Below are positions 1-8,785 of a DNA stretch of 64,000 bases, piece after piece. The notes under the pieces are model-generated. The model was not told where the DNA came from and searched no databases. It was given only the letters and a program-made list of their open reading frames with translations. Each line of letters starts with the position of its first letter. Position 1 is the first letter of the stretch. The translations under genes and the position numbers were made by a program. Origin of the DNA: Stenogyne calaminthoides (Eukaryota; Streptophyta; Magnoliopsida; Lamiales; Lamiaceae); assembly GCA_037126765.1 (NCBI GenBank), contig JBBCBC010000002.1:15407853-15471852 (forward strand), written 5' to 3'.

Positions 1-921
1 GTCCAAGTTCTTTTTTAGAAAGTCGATGACTTCCCCCTTCAGGTCGTCCGGTATCTTGGAGCCTATGATGACTTCTAGATCTGGCCGAGCTGGATCTACT
101 TTGACTTTCTCAAGTTCTTCCCCCAGGGTGGCCCTTGAGCCATCTTGTCGGGGGTCATCAATCTCGGCTTCGATTAGAAACTCTTCAGGTTCCGGCCCCA
201 TTCTTGGGTCGAGGTCGTTGTGACTTCTTTTCTTACTCTCTCTTTTGTCATTCGATTCTTCACATTGTTTTTCACTATCTATTACAAGTATTTGTTTGCT
301 AGATGTTGATGCGGAATTGAAAAGAGACGAATAATAAATCAAACAACCTCTTGCATCAACTTGGTCACCTTTAACAGTGCCGACCAGCCCACTCTTGGTG
401 GGGAGCTTTGCACAGAAATAAAAAGTGGAGGATGCAACCTTAAATTCATGCTCAAACGGCCTCCCAAGAAAGTCGTTATAGGAACTTGGGAGGTCGACAA
501 CTAGAAAATCTAACAACCTAGTTACCCTAACTTCACTGTTCAAAGTGGAGACTAGCTCGATAGCCAGCCGAATCATTCCCGACAGCTTCACTGTTGCATC
601 ACCGAAGCCTTTCACGACGTGGTCGCATGGGGTGATGTAAGCATCGTAGTCCTTGAGCTGATCCAGGGTTTTCTTAAAGAGGATATTGCAGAAGGCACCC
701 CCGTCTGGCACACCATAGTTCCCATGATGTTTGCTTTGATCACAAGGGGGTCGACATTCGGGTAGACTATCCCGGCTTTGGCCTTCTCGCCGAACTCAAT
801 CGTGCTGGTTTTCTCCCACACTGTAAAGATTGGCAGCACCATTTTCTTGGCATTCTCTATCTCCCTTATCTCGGCCTTCATCCTCCGTTTGGAAGAGGAG
901 GTCGACGAGAGTCCTCCAACT
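1..921 (-). pseudogene. Element B: Gypsy protease to start of RT, partial
   Basis: Read on the minus strand, this is the protease region, the protease-RT linker and the first residues of RT of a Ty3/Gypsy Tat-type polyprotein. It aligns residue for residue with A at 3180-4110: EIREIENA, EFGEKAKAG, PNVDPLVIKANIMG, then the linker with GRPFEHEF, and VIDFLKKNLD at the left edge. The aspartic protease should cut the polyprotein. However, a short deletion has removed the residues that match the active-site loop of A, and the frame is broken there. The right end at 921 is the insertion point of A, and the same frame continues at 12705. The rest of pol and the 3' LTR lie beyond the left window edge. 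What I see is a decayed fragment; Tat membership is inferred from its similarity to A. Confidence 0.85.
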
Positions 922-1511
922 TGTTGTAGGGGGAAATAACCCAACTTAGTGGAAGCCGGGAGTCGGGTCAACCTATGGTCAGCACATTATCCGATTATTA
1001 TCCAACTGGGGCAAGCCTTGAGCAGCTTCGGAAGGTTGGAAGGTCACTAGAAGTGTGGGGAGCCATGAAGGTCGCGAGGCGACTTGGTAGGATCCAGAAG
1101 TCGGGGCCGACTACCTCCGGAGCTTGAGTGAAGATAAATACGGAAGAGATTCGGGTAGTTAAAAGGGTGGATTTCTCGGGATATAACCAGGGAATGTGTA
1201 TCTGTAAGCGCGACTTGCGGACCAAGAAAGGAAACCCTAGGCTGGTCCACGAGAAGAAGCCCACGAAGACTGTAACCCTAGATCTGTATCTATAAGTATC
1301 ACCTGTAATGTACATTGTAAAGGATCAAAATCTTAGTACTCTAGGCATATATTATACAGTAAAAATCCTGGCTTGGTGCCCCCAGACGTAGTCTAATTTA
1401 CAGACGAACTGGGTAACCAAATTGTGTGTCTTGCATTACTTTTGCCATTACGTTGATCGGATCTCTTAACAATTAATTGTTTGTTCACCGGTAATCAAAC
1501 CGGGTGCAACA
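922..1511 (+). repeat. 5' LTR of element A
   Basis: 590 bp, beginning TGTTGTAGGGGG and ending GGGTGCAACA, with a full-length partner at 12111-12700. Near its 3' part it holds the block CCCCCAGACGTAGTC followed by GAACTGGGTAA, which recurs in the LTRs of B and K. It should carry the promoter and poly(A) site of the element. A TATA-like CTATAAGTATC lies around 1290. Confidence 0.95.
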
Positions 1512-1513
1512 TT

Positions 1514-1531
1514 TGGCACCGTCTGTGGGAA
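1514..1531 (+). other. Primer binding site of element A
   Basis: TGGCACCGTCTGTGGGAA begins two bases after the 5' LTR, where the tRNA primer pairs for minus-strand synthesis. Element B has the same site with one base changed (TGGCGCCGTCTGTGGGAA, minus strand, 14359-14377), so the motif is a family feature. I do not assign the tRNA. Confidence 0.75.
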
Positions 1532-1591
1532 ACAATTCCTACGAAATCACTTTGTTCAAACGAAAACCCATCTCATCCCTGATCGATACCG

Positions 1592-2990
1592 ATGGCTAGC
1601 AATCAGGTCAATCCGAACGGGCAAGACCTGGACGCCCACGATGGGCGCGAGGCCTCTTTGAGCTCTCAACGCTCCGGCTCCCATCGCGCTCGCCCGGAAG
1701 ACCCGGTGATGACCCCTGACTGGTGGAACCTGGTGTAGACTCCGGAGGATGCAAAAGTCATGATGGCTGTCCTCCACAAAAAATGCCTCGCGTTTGATGA
1801 CGAGGACGTGCAGCCTCCCCTCAAGAAGGCCACCCAGGAGGTCGGACCCTCGAAGGGCAAGGAAGTACGGGCCCGAAAGTGGCATTCGGTGGGCCAATTG
1901 GCCTACGACCCGATTAGACACGCCTTGGTCCGCAACCGCCAGCTCCTTAGGAGGCCGGCAGGGTCGAATAATGTTTTCGACCGACTTGGCGACCTGGGGT
2001 TCCAGACGGAATCGACTATACATTGCGGTGACCACTCTGCGGCAAAGGCAACAACAGACAGTCGCGATGCTCTGGTCGCAGCATTGACCTGGACGGTCCA
2101 GCAATTGATGGAGCGTATGGATAGTCGGAGCTGGCTAGCGGGTTCGGACCCTTTCCTCACTGTCCCGGACTCCCCACTCGGGACTCTGGTTACCTTGGCG
2201 GCTACCCAAAGGAAGATTAATGTCGCGACCTTGGATCAGAAAGCAAGAATACGGACCCAAGGGTCCATGTAGCGAAGTATAACTCGTACATGGCCTCCAT
2301 GGGCGCCACTGATGCGACCAAATGTCGGCTTTTTTCTCTGACCCTGAGCGACCAGGCTCACAATGGTTCACTTCTCTGCCCACCCTATCGGTGAACACCT
2401 TCGACCAGCTCGCTCGCCTATTTTTGACGCACTTTACTGCCCTGGCACCCCGACATGCTATGAAGTAGTGCTTGATGAACACCCAGCAGGGATATGATCG
2501 GTCCTATATTGAAAGAATCGACAAGCTAATTTTGGAAGGAGACCCCATTGGGGATGAAGCGAAGCTGATGGGGGATGTCTCCGGCCTCAAGAAAGGGACC
2601 AAACTGTGGCGGTGCATGACGGCCGACTACTCGACTAGTTACGTCGACTTTCGAAAGTGGCTAGCGACTTGATACATATAGCAGAGCTCCTGGAATCCCG
2701 ACTCTCCGAGGCCATTGAGGTCGCAGAGCCTAAGAAAAGCTCCAAGAAGGCCGCCTCGCAGTACAAGCCGCCTGGAAGTTTCAAGCCCTTTGAGGAGAGC
2801 ATTCTGATGAAGTTAATGGACGAACTGGGCATGACCCCCAGACACATCTTCACACAAATTCGAGAGCGGGAATTACTTCTCCCGCCACGCTCGGCAAAGA
2901 ATAATAGCAAATAGAACCCCAACAAGTATTGCCACTTTCACGAGCAGACCGGACACTACACCAGCTAGTGTAAAGACCTATTGCCCCAAC
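1592..2990 (+). pseudogene. gag of element A, broken
   Basis: Capsid/nucleocapsid polyprotein. The start ATG at 1592 (MASNQVNPNG) matches the gag start of B (MVINQGNPTG at 14302, minus). An in-frame TAG at 1736-1738 interrupts it after 48 codons. The frame then runs open from 1760 to 2272, and at least two frameshifts follow (near 2240 and 2360). Recognisable parts are TPDWWNL, the central retrotransposon gag region (ERIDKLILEGDPIGDEAKL, 2512-2568) and a zinc knuckle near 2928-2970. The knuckle has spacing C-x2-H-x4-H-x4-C, a variant of the usual CCHC, and it contains a stop (TAG) just before its last cysteine. It should coat RNA and build virus-like particles in the cytoplasm, but no intact protein can be made from this copy. 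Confidence 0.85.
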
Positions 2991-3128
2991 TCTAGAGGTT
3001 GTACGAAGGTGGCCTGCTAGACGAATTCATCAGCGACCACAGAAGAATGGCGACCAGGCCCCGAGAGGTCGCCAGCCCCCAGGAACAACAACCAGGGAGC
3101 GGGGCAAGGGGAGCGACCTATCCCGCCC

Positions 3129-3693
3129 ATGCCTGAAAATGCGGGGGATCAGATGATACACACTCTCTCTCCCCTAGGGACGGTCGGGGGGCTAGCCTCC
3201 AGCTCCTCCTCCAAGCGAAAGACGAAAGCCGAAGTGAGGGAGATAGAGAATGCCCGGAAGATGGTGTTACCCGTCCTCACCATGGGGGAGGAGTCCAGCA
3301 CGATCGAGTTCGGAGAAAAGGACAAGGTCGGAGTGGTTCACCCCAACGTCGACCCCTTGGTGATCCGGGCTAACATCATGGGGACTACAGTGTACCGACT
3401 TCTGGTCGATAGGGGTGCCTTCTGCAACATCCTCTTCAAGAAACCCTGGATCAGCTCGGGGACTACGATGCCTATATCACCCCATGTGACCACGTCGTGA
3501 AGGGATTTGGTGACGCTACTGTAAGGCTCACCAGGATGATCCGACTGGCCGTAGAGCTAGTCTCCACACTGAATAGCAAAGTTAGGGCGACTAGGCTATT
3601 AGATTTTCTAGTAGTCGTCCTCCCCAGCTCCTATAATGGTTTCCTAGGGAGGCCTTTTGAACATGAATTCGAGGCTGCGTCCTCTACTTTCTA
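3129..3693 (+). pseudogene. Protease region of element A, active site mutated
   Basis: Retropepsin-like aspartic protease segment. Open frame 3129-3500 includes EVREIENARKM, then DPLVIRANIMG, then YRLLVDRGAFCNILF at about 3393-3437. Related elements have D-T/S-G at this point; here the triad reads D-R-G (3408-3416), which should abolish catalysis. Another frame (3497-3694) continues with VVLPSSYNGFLGRPFEHEFEA, the conserved C-terminal flap of this protease family. The 3500 frameshift separates the two. The stretch 3694-4060 is the degenerate linker to RT and ends in DDPRQGG and VIIGSRI-type residues. Downstream RT begins near 4069. Confidence 0.8.
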
Positions 3694-4059
3694 ATTCTGT
3701 GTAAAATTCCCCACCAAGAGTGGGTTGGTCGGCACCGTTAAGGGCGACCAAGTCGATGCTAGAGGTTTTTTGATTTACTCTTTGTCTCTTTTCAATTCCG
3801 CACCAATACCTACCAAATGAACACTTGTAATAGATAGCAATGAACAAGATAAGGAAAGAGCAAGCAAAAAAAGAACCTACAGCGACCTCGATCCAAGAAT
3901 AGGGCACAAGCCCGATGAATTCCTAATCGAGGCCGAGATCGACGACCCCCGACAAGGGGGCCCAAGGGCCACCCCAGGGGAAGAAGTCGAAAAGTTAAGA
4001 TAGATTAAACTTGCCCGGATCTGGAAGTCATTATCGGCTCTAGAATACCGAATGATCTG

Positions 4060-5415
4060 AAGGGGGAAGTGATCGACTTTCTCAAGAAGAACTTGGATGT
4101 CTTTGCCTGGTCGCACAAGGACACGGTGGGAATAGATCCGGAGGTCGCGTGTCACCGACATCACATAGACCCATCTCGGAGGCCGGTTGCCCAGAAAAGA
4201 CAGAAATTCAGCCCCGAGAAATATACTGCTTTAGCCGAAGAGGTTAAGAAGCTGCTGGATAACGACCTAATCATGCAGGCTGACCAGCCACAATGGGTGG
4301 CCAATGCAGTACTGGTAAAAAAGTCTAACGGAACCTGGCGGTTGTGTATCGACTTTACCGACCTCAATGAGGCCTTCCCAAAAGATTTCTTTCCCATGCC
4401 GCACATCGACCACCTGATAGATAACACGGCCGGACACGAGATGATGTCGTTCATGGACGCTTTCGTGGGTTATCACCAGATAGCCATGCACAAACCAGAT
4501 CGACAACACACCTCTTTTATGACCGAGAAAAACTTATATTGCTGGAAGAGAATGTCGTTCGGCTTGAAGAACGCAGGGGTAACCTACCAAAGACTTGTCA
4601 ACCATATGTTTGCCGATCAAATCGGGAAATCGGTATAAGTGTATGTCGATGATATTATCGTCAAGAGTTTAAAAAGGGAGGATCGCCTATCTCACCTCGC
4701 ACAGACCTTCGATATCCTCAGGATGTTCAATATGAGACTTAACCCCAAGAAGTGTAACCTTGGAGTGGAGTCGGGGAAGTTCTTGGGACATCTAATCAGT
4801 AAGCGGGGGATCGAGGTAAATCCAGGGAAGGTCAAGGTCGTATTGGATATGGGGGCACCCCAAAATGTGAAAGAGGTTTAGAGACTCACGGGATGCCTGA
4901 CCGCACTAAGCAGGTTCATCTCCCGGATGGGGGACAAATGCAAGCCGATGTTCGACACGATCCGAAAGAAAGCAAAATTCGAATGGACACCCGAAAGCAA
5001 GGATGCCTTTGAAAAAATCAAAGCCTACCTGGCGGATGTGAGCATACTGTCCAAACCTGTCCCGGGAGAGAAACTATTCCTGTATCTCGCGGCTTTGGAG
5101 ACCGCCTTGAGCGCAGTATTAGTTTGAGCCGATGGCAAGATCCACCTGCCCATCTACTTTGTCAGCCAGATACTGAACAAGAAGGAGCAACGCTACCCAT
5201 CGCTAGAGAAGCTGGAATACGCATTAGTCATGAGTGTGAGGAAACTGAGGCCTTACTTTTTCGATCACCAGGTCGAGGTTCTCACTTCCCTGCCGCTGCG
5301 GAACGTGCTCCACCGACCAAACACTTCAGACCGATGTCTCAAATGGGCCATTGAGGTCGGGCAATATGGTGTGACTTACGTGCCATTAAGGCCCAAGCTC
5401 GGGCCGATTTCTTAG
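4060..5415 (+). pseudogene. Reverse transcriptase and first RNase H of element A
   Basis: Ty3/Gypsy reverse transcriptase. Open block 4069-4638 holds the Gypsy RT signatures VLVKKSNGTWRLCIDFTDLN and FMDAFVGYHQI, then SFGLKNAGVTYQRLVN. A TAA at 4636-4638 falls just before the catalytic YVDD (4642-4653, YVDDIIVKS). The second block (4639-4881) carries LNPKKCNLGVESGKFLGHLIS and ends in a TAG. The connection/RNase H domain follows (4927-5415: FEWTPESKDAFEKIKAYL, then YPSLEKLEYALVMSVRKLRPYF) with a TGA at 5125-5127. Motif order matches intact plant Gypsy pol, so this was functional before decay. Three in-frame stops make it dead as it stands. Confidence 0.9.
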
Positions 5416-5461
5416 TGGAGCTTACATTCCCGTCTGAAGCAGAGAATTCGAGCGTTTTATC

Positions 5462-5850
5462 ATGAGAGCTGTTCATAGATGGGTCGGTGACCTCTCAAAA
5501 GTTGGGAGCCGGCCTAGTCTTAATTAGCCCTGAGGGGATCTCATTCCAGAACGCCATTACCTTTGATTTTCCCGCAACGAATAATGAGGCCGAACATGAG
5601 GCGCTCATGAGCGGCTTAGAAATGGCAACTGCCATGGGCATTAAGAGACTGTAGGTCCACACCGACTCCCAGCTCATGGCCAGCCAAGTTTCAGGGGAGT
5701 ACGAGGCTAGGGATGATAGGATGGCAGCCTATCAGGAAATTGTAAAGACACTGTGCCTGAAGTTCGCACAGATCCATGTCAAGCTGATACCGAGAGAGCA
5801 GAACTCACGAGCTGATGCTCTAGCCCAGCTGGCGACCTCCGAGGGATCAC
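5462..5850 (+). pseudogene. Second (archaeal-like) RNase H of element A
   Basis: A second RNase H domain lies between the RT-associated RNase H and integrase, the hallmark of the Tat lineage. All four acidic positions expected for catalysis are visible: D in LFIDGSV, E in NNEAEHEAL, D in HTDSQLM, and D in NSRADALAQLAT. One stop (TAG, about 5653) separates the second and third. The C-terminal half is open from 5676. Its proposed role is to degrade RNA in RNA-DNA hybrids during reverse transcription. Classification as the acquired aRNH type comes from family knowledge; the residues are seen in the sequence. Confidence 0.82.
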
Positions 5851-6011
5851 CGGATATGAGGGATGTCACCATCACGACACTTTCCCACCCCTCCACCGCA
5901 CAAACGACCGAAACAACATTAGAGACCCCGGTGTCGAACTGGATGACACCCATCATGGAATATTTGATAAGCGGCCTCCTGCCATCCAATCACGTCCAGG
6001 CTCGACAGTTG

Positions 6012-7107
6012 TAGTTACGGGCCACACGATACACAATGATCAGTGGGGAATTATACAAGCGAGGCTTCGGCATGCCTCTACTTCAATATATTATGCCTGA
6101 ACAAGGTCAAACCATTCTTTGAGACCACAAGGCAGGGATATTTTTGGCCAACCTTAAGGGCCGAAGCCATTGTTTTCGCCCGCAAATGCCACAAATGTCA
6201 GATCTATGCTCCCTCCATCAAAATCGCACCAGAAGAGCTCACAAGCATCCTCACTCCTTGGCCTTTTGCAAAGTGGGGGATAAACATCATTGGGCCGCTC
6301 CCAACGGCCCCGGGATCAGTCAAGTATGCCCTGGTAGCAGTGGATTACTTCACAAAATGGGCCGAGGCCGAGGTGTTGGCGACCATAGACCAAGATCATG
6401 TCATCAGGTTCATATGGCGGAACATTATCTGTAGGTTCGGACTACCTCAGGCGATCATATCAGACAATGGAAAGCAGTTCGACGGTATTAAGATCAACGC
6501 CTTCTTCAAAAAGTGGAAGATCACAAAGTTGTTCTCTACCCCATACCACCCTCAATCAAACGATCAGGTCGAGGCCGTGAACAAAATCATAAACCACACG
6601 CTCAAGGCCAAGATCGAGGGGGGAAAAGGGAAATGGGCTAGCGAGCTCCCAGATGCGATGTGGTCATACAGAATGACCTGCAGAAACTCAATGGACGAAA
6701 CCCCTTACTCGCTAGCTTTCGGAACTGGGGCAGTTGTGCCAGCGGAAGTCGACTTCCCAACCTTCCGAACCAGCCAGGTCACTTTCGACCACAACGAAGA
6801 GGCACTAGAAAGGAACCTCGACCTACTCCAACAAAGGCGATTGGAGGCTAACATGAGAAATACCAAATACAAGCAGAGGTCAGAGAGGTATTACAACTCT
6901 AAGGTACGACTTCGACGTTTTAAGGTCGGAGACCTAGTGCTAAAATAGATACTTGGGGACTCAAGAGGTGCCCTCGGTCCAAACTGGGAGGGCCCATTCT
7001 AGATATCAAAAGTCCTCCCAAACAGGGCATACGAGCTCGAGAAAGCAGATGGGACCAAGGCCCAATACCCATGGAATGCAACTCACCTGAAGAAATACTA
7101 TCAGTAG
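6012..7107 (+). pseudogene. Integrase of element A, catalytic Asp changed
   Basis: The integrase inserts the cDNA into host DNA in the nucleus. The largest open frame is 6043-6948. The N-terminal zinc domain is frameshifted before 6080 but keeps CHKCQIYA. The core reads KWGINIIGPLP, DYFTKWAEAEVL, ISDNGKQFDG and HPQSNDQVEAVNK. The DDE aspartate that normally sits in WGIDIIGP is Asn here (N in GINIIGP); the second D (SDNG) and the E (QVEA) are present. The C-terminal part continues after a stop at 6948 with PNWEGPF and ATHLKKYYQ, ending at 7107. The loss of the first catalytic acid predicts an inactive enzyme even though the core is open. Confidence 0.88.
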
Positions 7108-7568
7108 ATTTACACATTTGTACTGATCACATCGTTGTAAATGAATACCGTTGGTATCATTAATTCTCTATTCTGTTTAAAAGAAAAGAAATTCCTATGT
7201 GTAGAAACCAAGCGGGTCACACGGAAAGCATATGATCGATGAAATGCATGCCACATGAAAGACATGATCGATAACATGAAGGTCGCATAAAAGATATGAC
7301 TGATAACATGCGAACCCGAGGTGTGACTTTTGAAATACAGGAGGCGAGACCGCCACCCTAGCGGTGCGGTCATCCCCCGACTTTGTAAGATGATTACGCA
7401 AATGTCCGAGAAATAAGTCGCATAGAAAATATGACGACAAGGACTAAGCAAAAATCGCATAAGGAAATCAAGTCAACATAAAAAGGAATTAAAAAGGAGA
7501 ATTTCATTGATAAAAACCCAGAGGTCGGGGAGAACCCCATTACAATAGACCCGGAGGTCGGTAAAAAG
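7108..7568 (+). other. 3' untranslated region of element A, first part
   Basis: No credible gene on the plus strand. It contains three degenerate units of about 32 bp (7223-7312) built on GAAAG(A)CATGATCGAT(G/A)A(A/C)ATG. At 7503-7530 is the motif CATTGATAAAAACCC followed by AGGTCGGG. This marks the 3' end of the antisense module and recurs at 8687 and 41111. Confidence 0.6.
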
Positions 7569-7725
7569 AAGCATTCCAATACAGTACTTTACCGAAGCAT
7601 TCCAATACAATACATTTTTCGGAATCGAGCTAGCGACTTGGTCTATACTGCGGAGCTACTCGAGCTAGCGAATTGGTCTATACTACGGGGCCACTCGAGC
7701 TAGCGACTTGGTCTGTACTACATTG
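7569..7725 (+). repeat. Two adjacent tandem repeats in the 3' region of A
   Basis: 7569-7621 holds two copies of a unit of about 27 bp starting GAAGCATTCCAATACA. 7626-7725 holds 2.8 copies of a 35-bp unit starting CGAGCTAGCGACTTGGTC (7626, 7661, 7696), with few mismatches. Tandem repeats in the 3' region are known for Tat/Ogre elements. There are no spacers, so this is not an array of another kind. Confidence 0.85.
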
Positions 7726-7797
7726 ATATTTAGGTAGCGGCCCTCAGATGCAGAGGTCGCTGAGGAAGATGCTGCAAAACTATCAAAAAAGGATGTG

Positions 7798-8217
7798 TTA
7801 ACATTCGAGAAGTGTCAGATGTCGCAATGGGACTTCCCGCGTTAAATGAGCACGAGTGCCATACATGTGGTGCAAAAAATTCAAGGGATTGTGAAGGGCA
7901 TTTTGGCTTGACTGGATTCGCATATACAACACCAAATCCATGCATATCAGAAAGTGCCCATCACCACTAATCCCATCATCACGATCGGTGCCCAAAACAC
8001 AGAGGGCCCGGGGCACATCCATCATCGCGGCGGCAGAATCGCCACCCAGGTGGCAGTAAAACTTGGCAATGGTAGCATGGTCATCCTCCATTGGGGACAA
8101 CGTCAAAACCGGGGGGAACTCAGGGATGGACTGAACGGCGAAAGCCGCGAGGGTAGAGCAGGAGAAGCTTGTCGCCGGAGGACGTTCTAAGATAGGTGGT
8201 TCACCGGAGTTGCCCAT
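7798..8217 (-). pseudogene. Short antisense ORF, copy 1 (first-exon copy)
   Basis: Minus-strand ORF of about 140 codons from ATG at 8217 (MGNSGEPPILERP) to 7798. It contains SPMEDDHATIAKFYCHLGGDSAA. This aligns with the N-terminal part of the larger antisense gene at 11638 (SSSSDDDNTTIAELYRHSQSE). The DNA around it (8390-8612) also aligns with the DNA upstream of that gene (11910-12110). I therefore read it as a duplicated first exon whose middle and 3' parts were deleted, rather than an independent gene. A TATA-like box lies 74 bp upstream. The ending, HLTLLEC, does not resemble anything I know. Function unknown. Confidence 0.5.
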
Positions 8218-8290
8218 AACCAAAATCTGGGGGTGATAAGTGAGAATGCCAGAGGGGATAATGCATGTTTTGCACCTCAATGTCTCACCC

Positions 8291-8300
8291 TATTTATAGA
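8291..8300 (-). promoter_or_regulatory. TATA-like box of antisense copy 1
   Basis: TCTATAAATA on the minus strand, 74 bp before the ATG at 8217. A nearly identical box stands before the other antisense copies (11781-11790 and 41817-41826). Confidence 0.5.
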
Positions 8301-8600
8301 TGAAGGATGAGGGTCGAGTTATGGATTCCAACTCTCGAGGGCCCCATGAAGAAACCGGCGGCGCACGTGCAGCGCGTGGGCAGAACGCAACTTCTGGTTG
8401 GCCTAATACCTATTTTGGATCATTGCGGATCTGTCATTGCGGATCTGTCAACCGTCACACCGATTCGGAGAATCGAGGTAACGTTTCGCCTCCCCGAGGA
8501 GGAGATGTCGGCTTAGGCACACTTCCCGAGTCTGACCTGCCAGAAGTTGATAAGTCGTACGAGTTCAAGTCAAGGCCCCAAGACGAGATTGCAGCCTAGA

Positions 8601-8612
8601 CTTGGGGGGATG
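8601..8612 (+). other. Internal polypurine-tract-like site
   Basis: CTTGGGGGGATG, in a stretch (8390-8620) that aligns with the last 200 bp before the 3' LTR (11910-12115). It sits where the true tract CTTGGGGGGCAAT sits. No LTR follows. It is best explained as a by-product of the duplication of the 3' module. Confidence 0.5.
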
Positions 8613-8785
8613 AAATATGGGAGTTTTATTTTATAATCAGATAAACACCGAACACCAGACGCGATGAAAAATGAAACGATGACTTCCATTGATAAAAGAC
8701 CCGAAGGTCGGGGGGTAGTACATCACGAATCAAAGCCCGAAGGCTAGTACAATCATAAAAGAAAATTAAACAGTAAGGTTGCAGT

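Noticed and set aside
1760..2104. Overlapping minus-strand ORFs at 1556-2104 and 1666-1860
   Set aside because: They are shadows of gag of A in a GC-rich stretch and have no counterpart in the better-preserved gag of B.
7626..7725. Regular repeats as a CRISPR-like array
   Set aside because: Units are directly adjacent without unique spacers, and the context is a plant retrotransposon.
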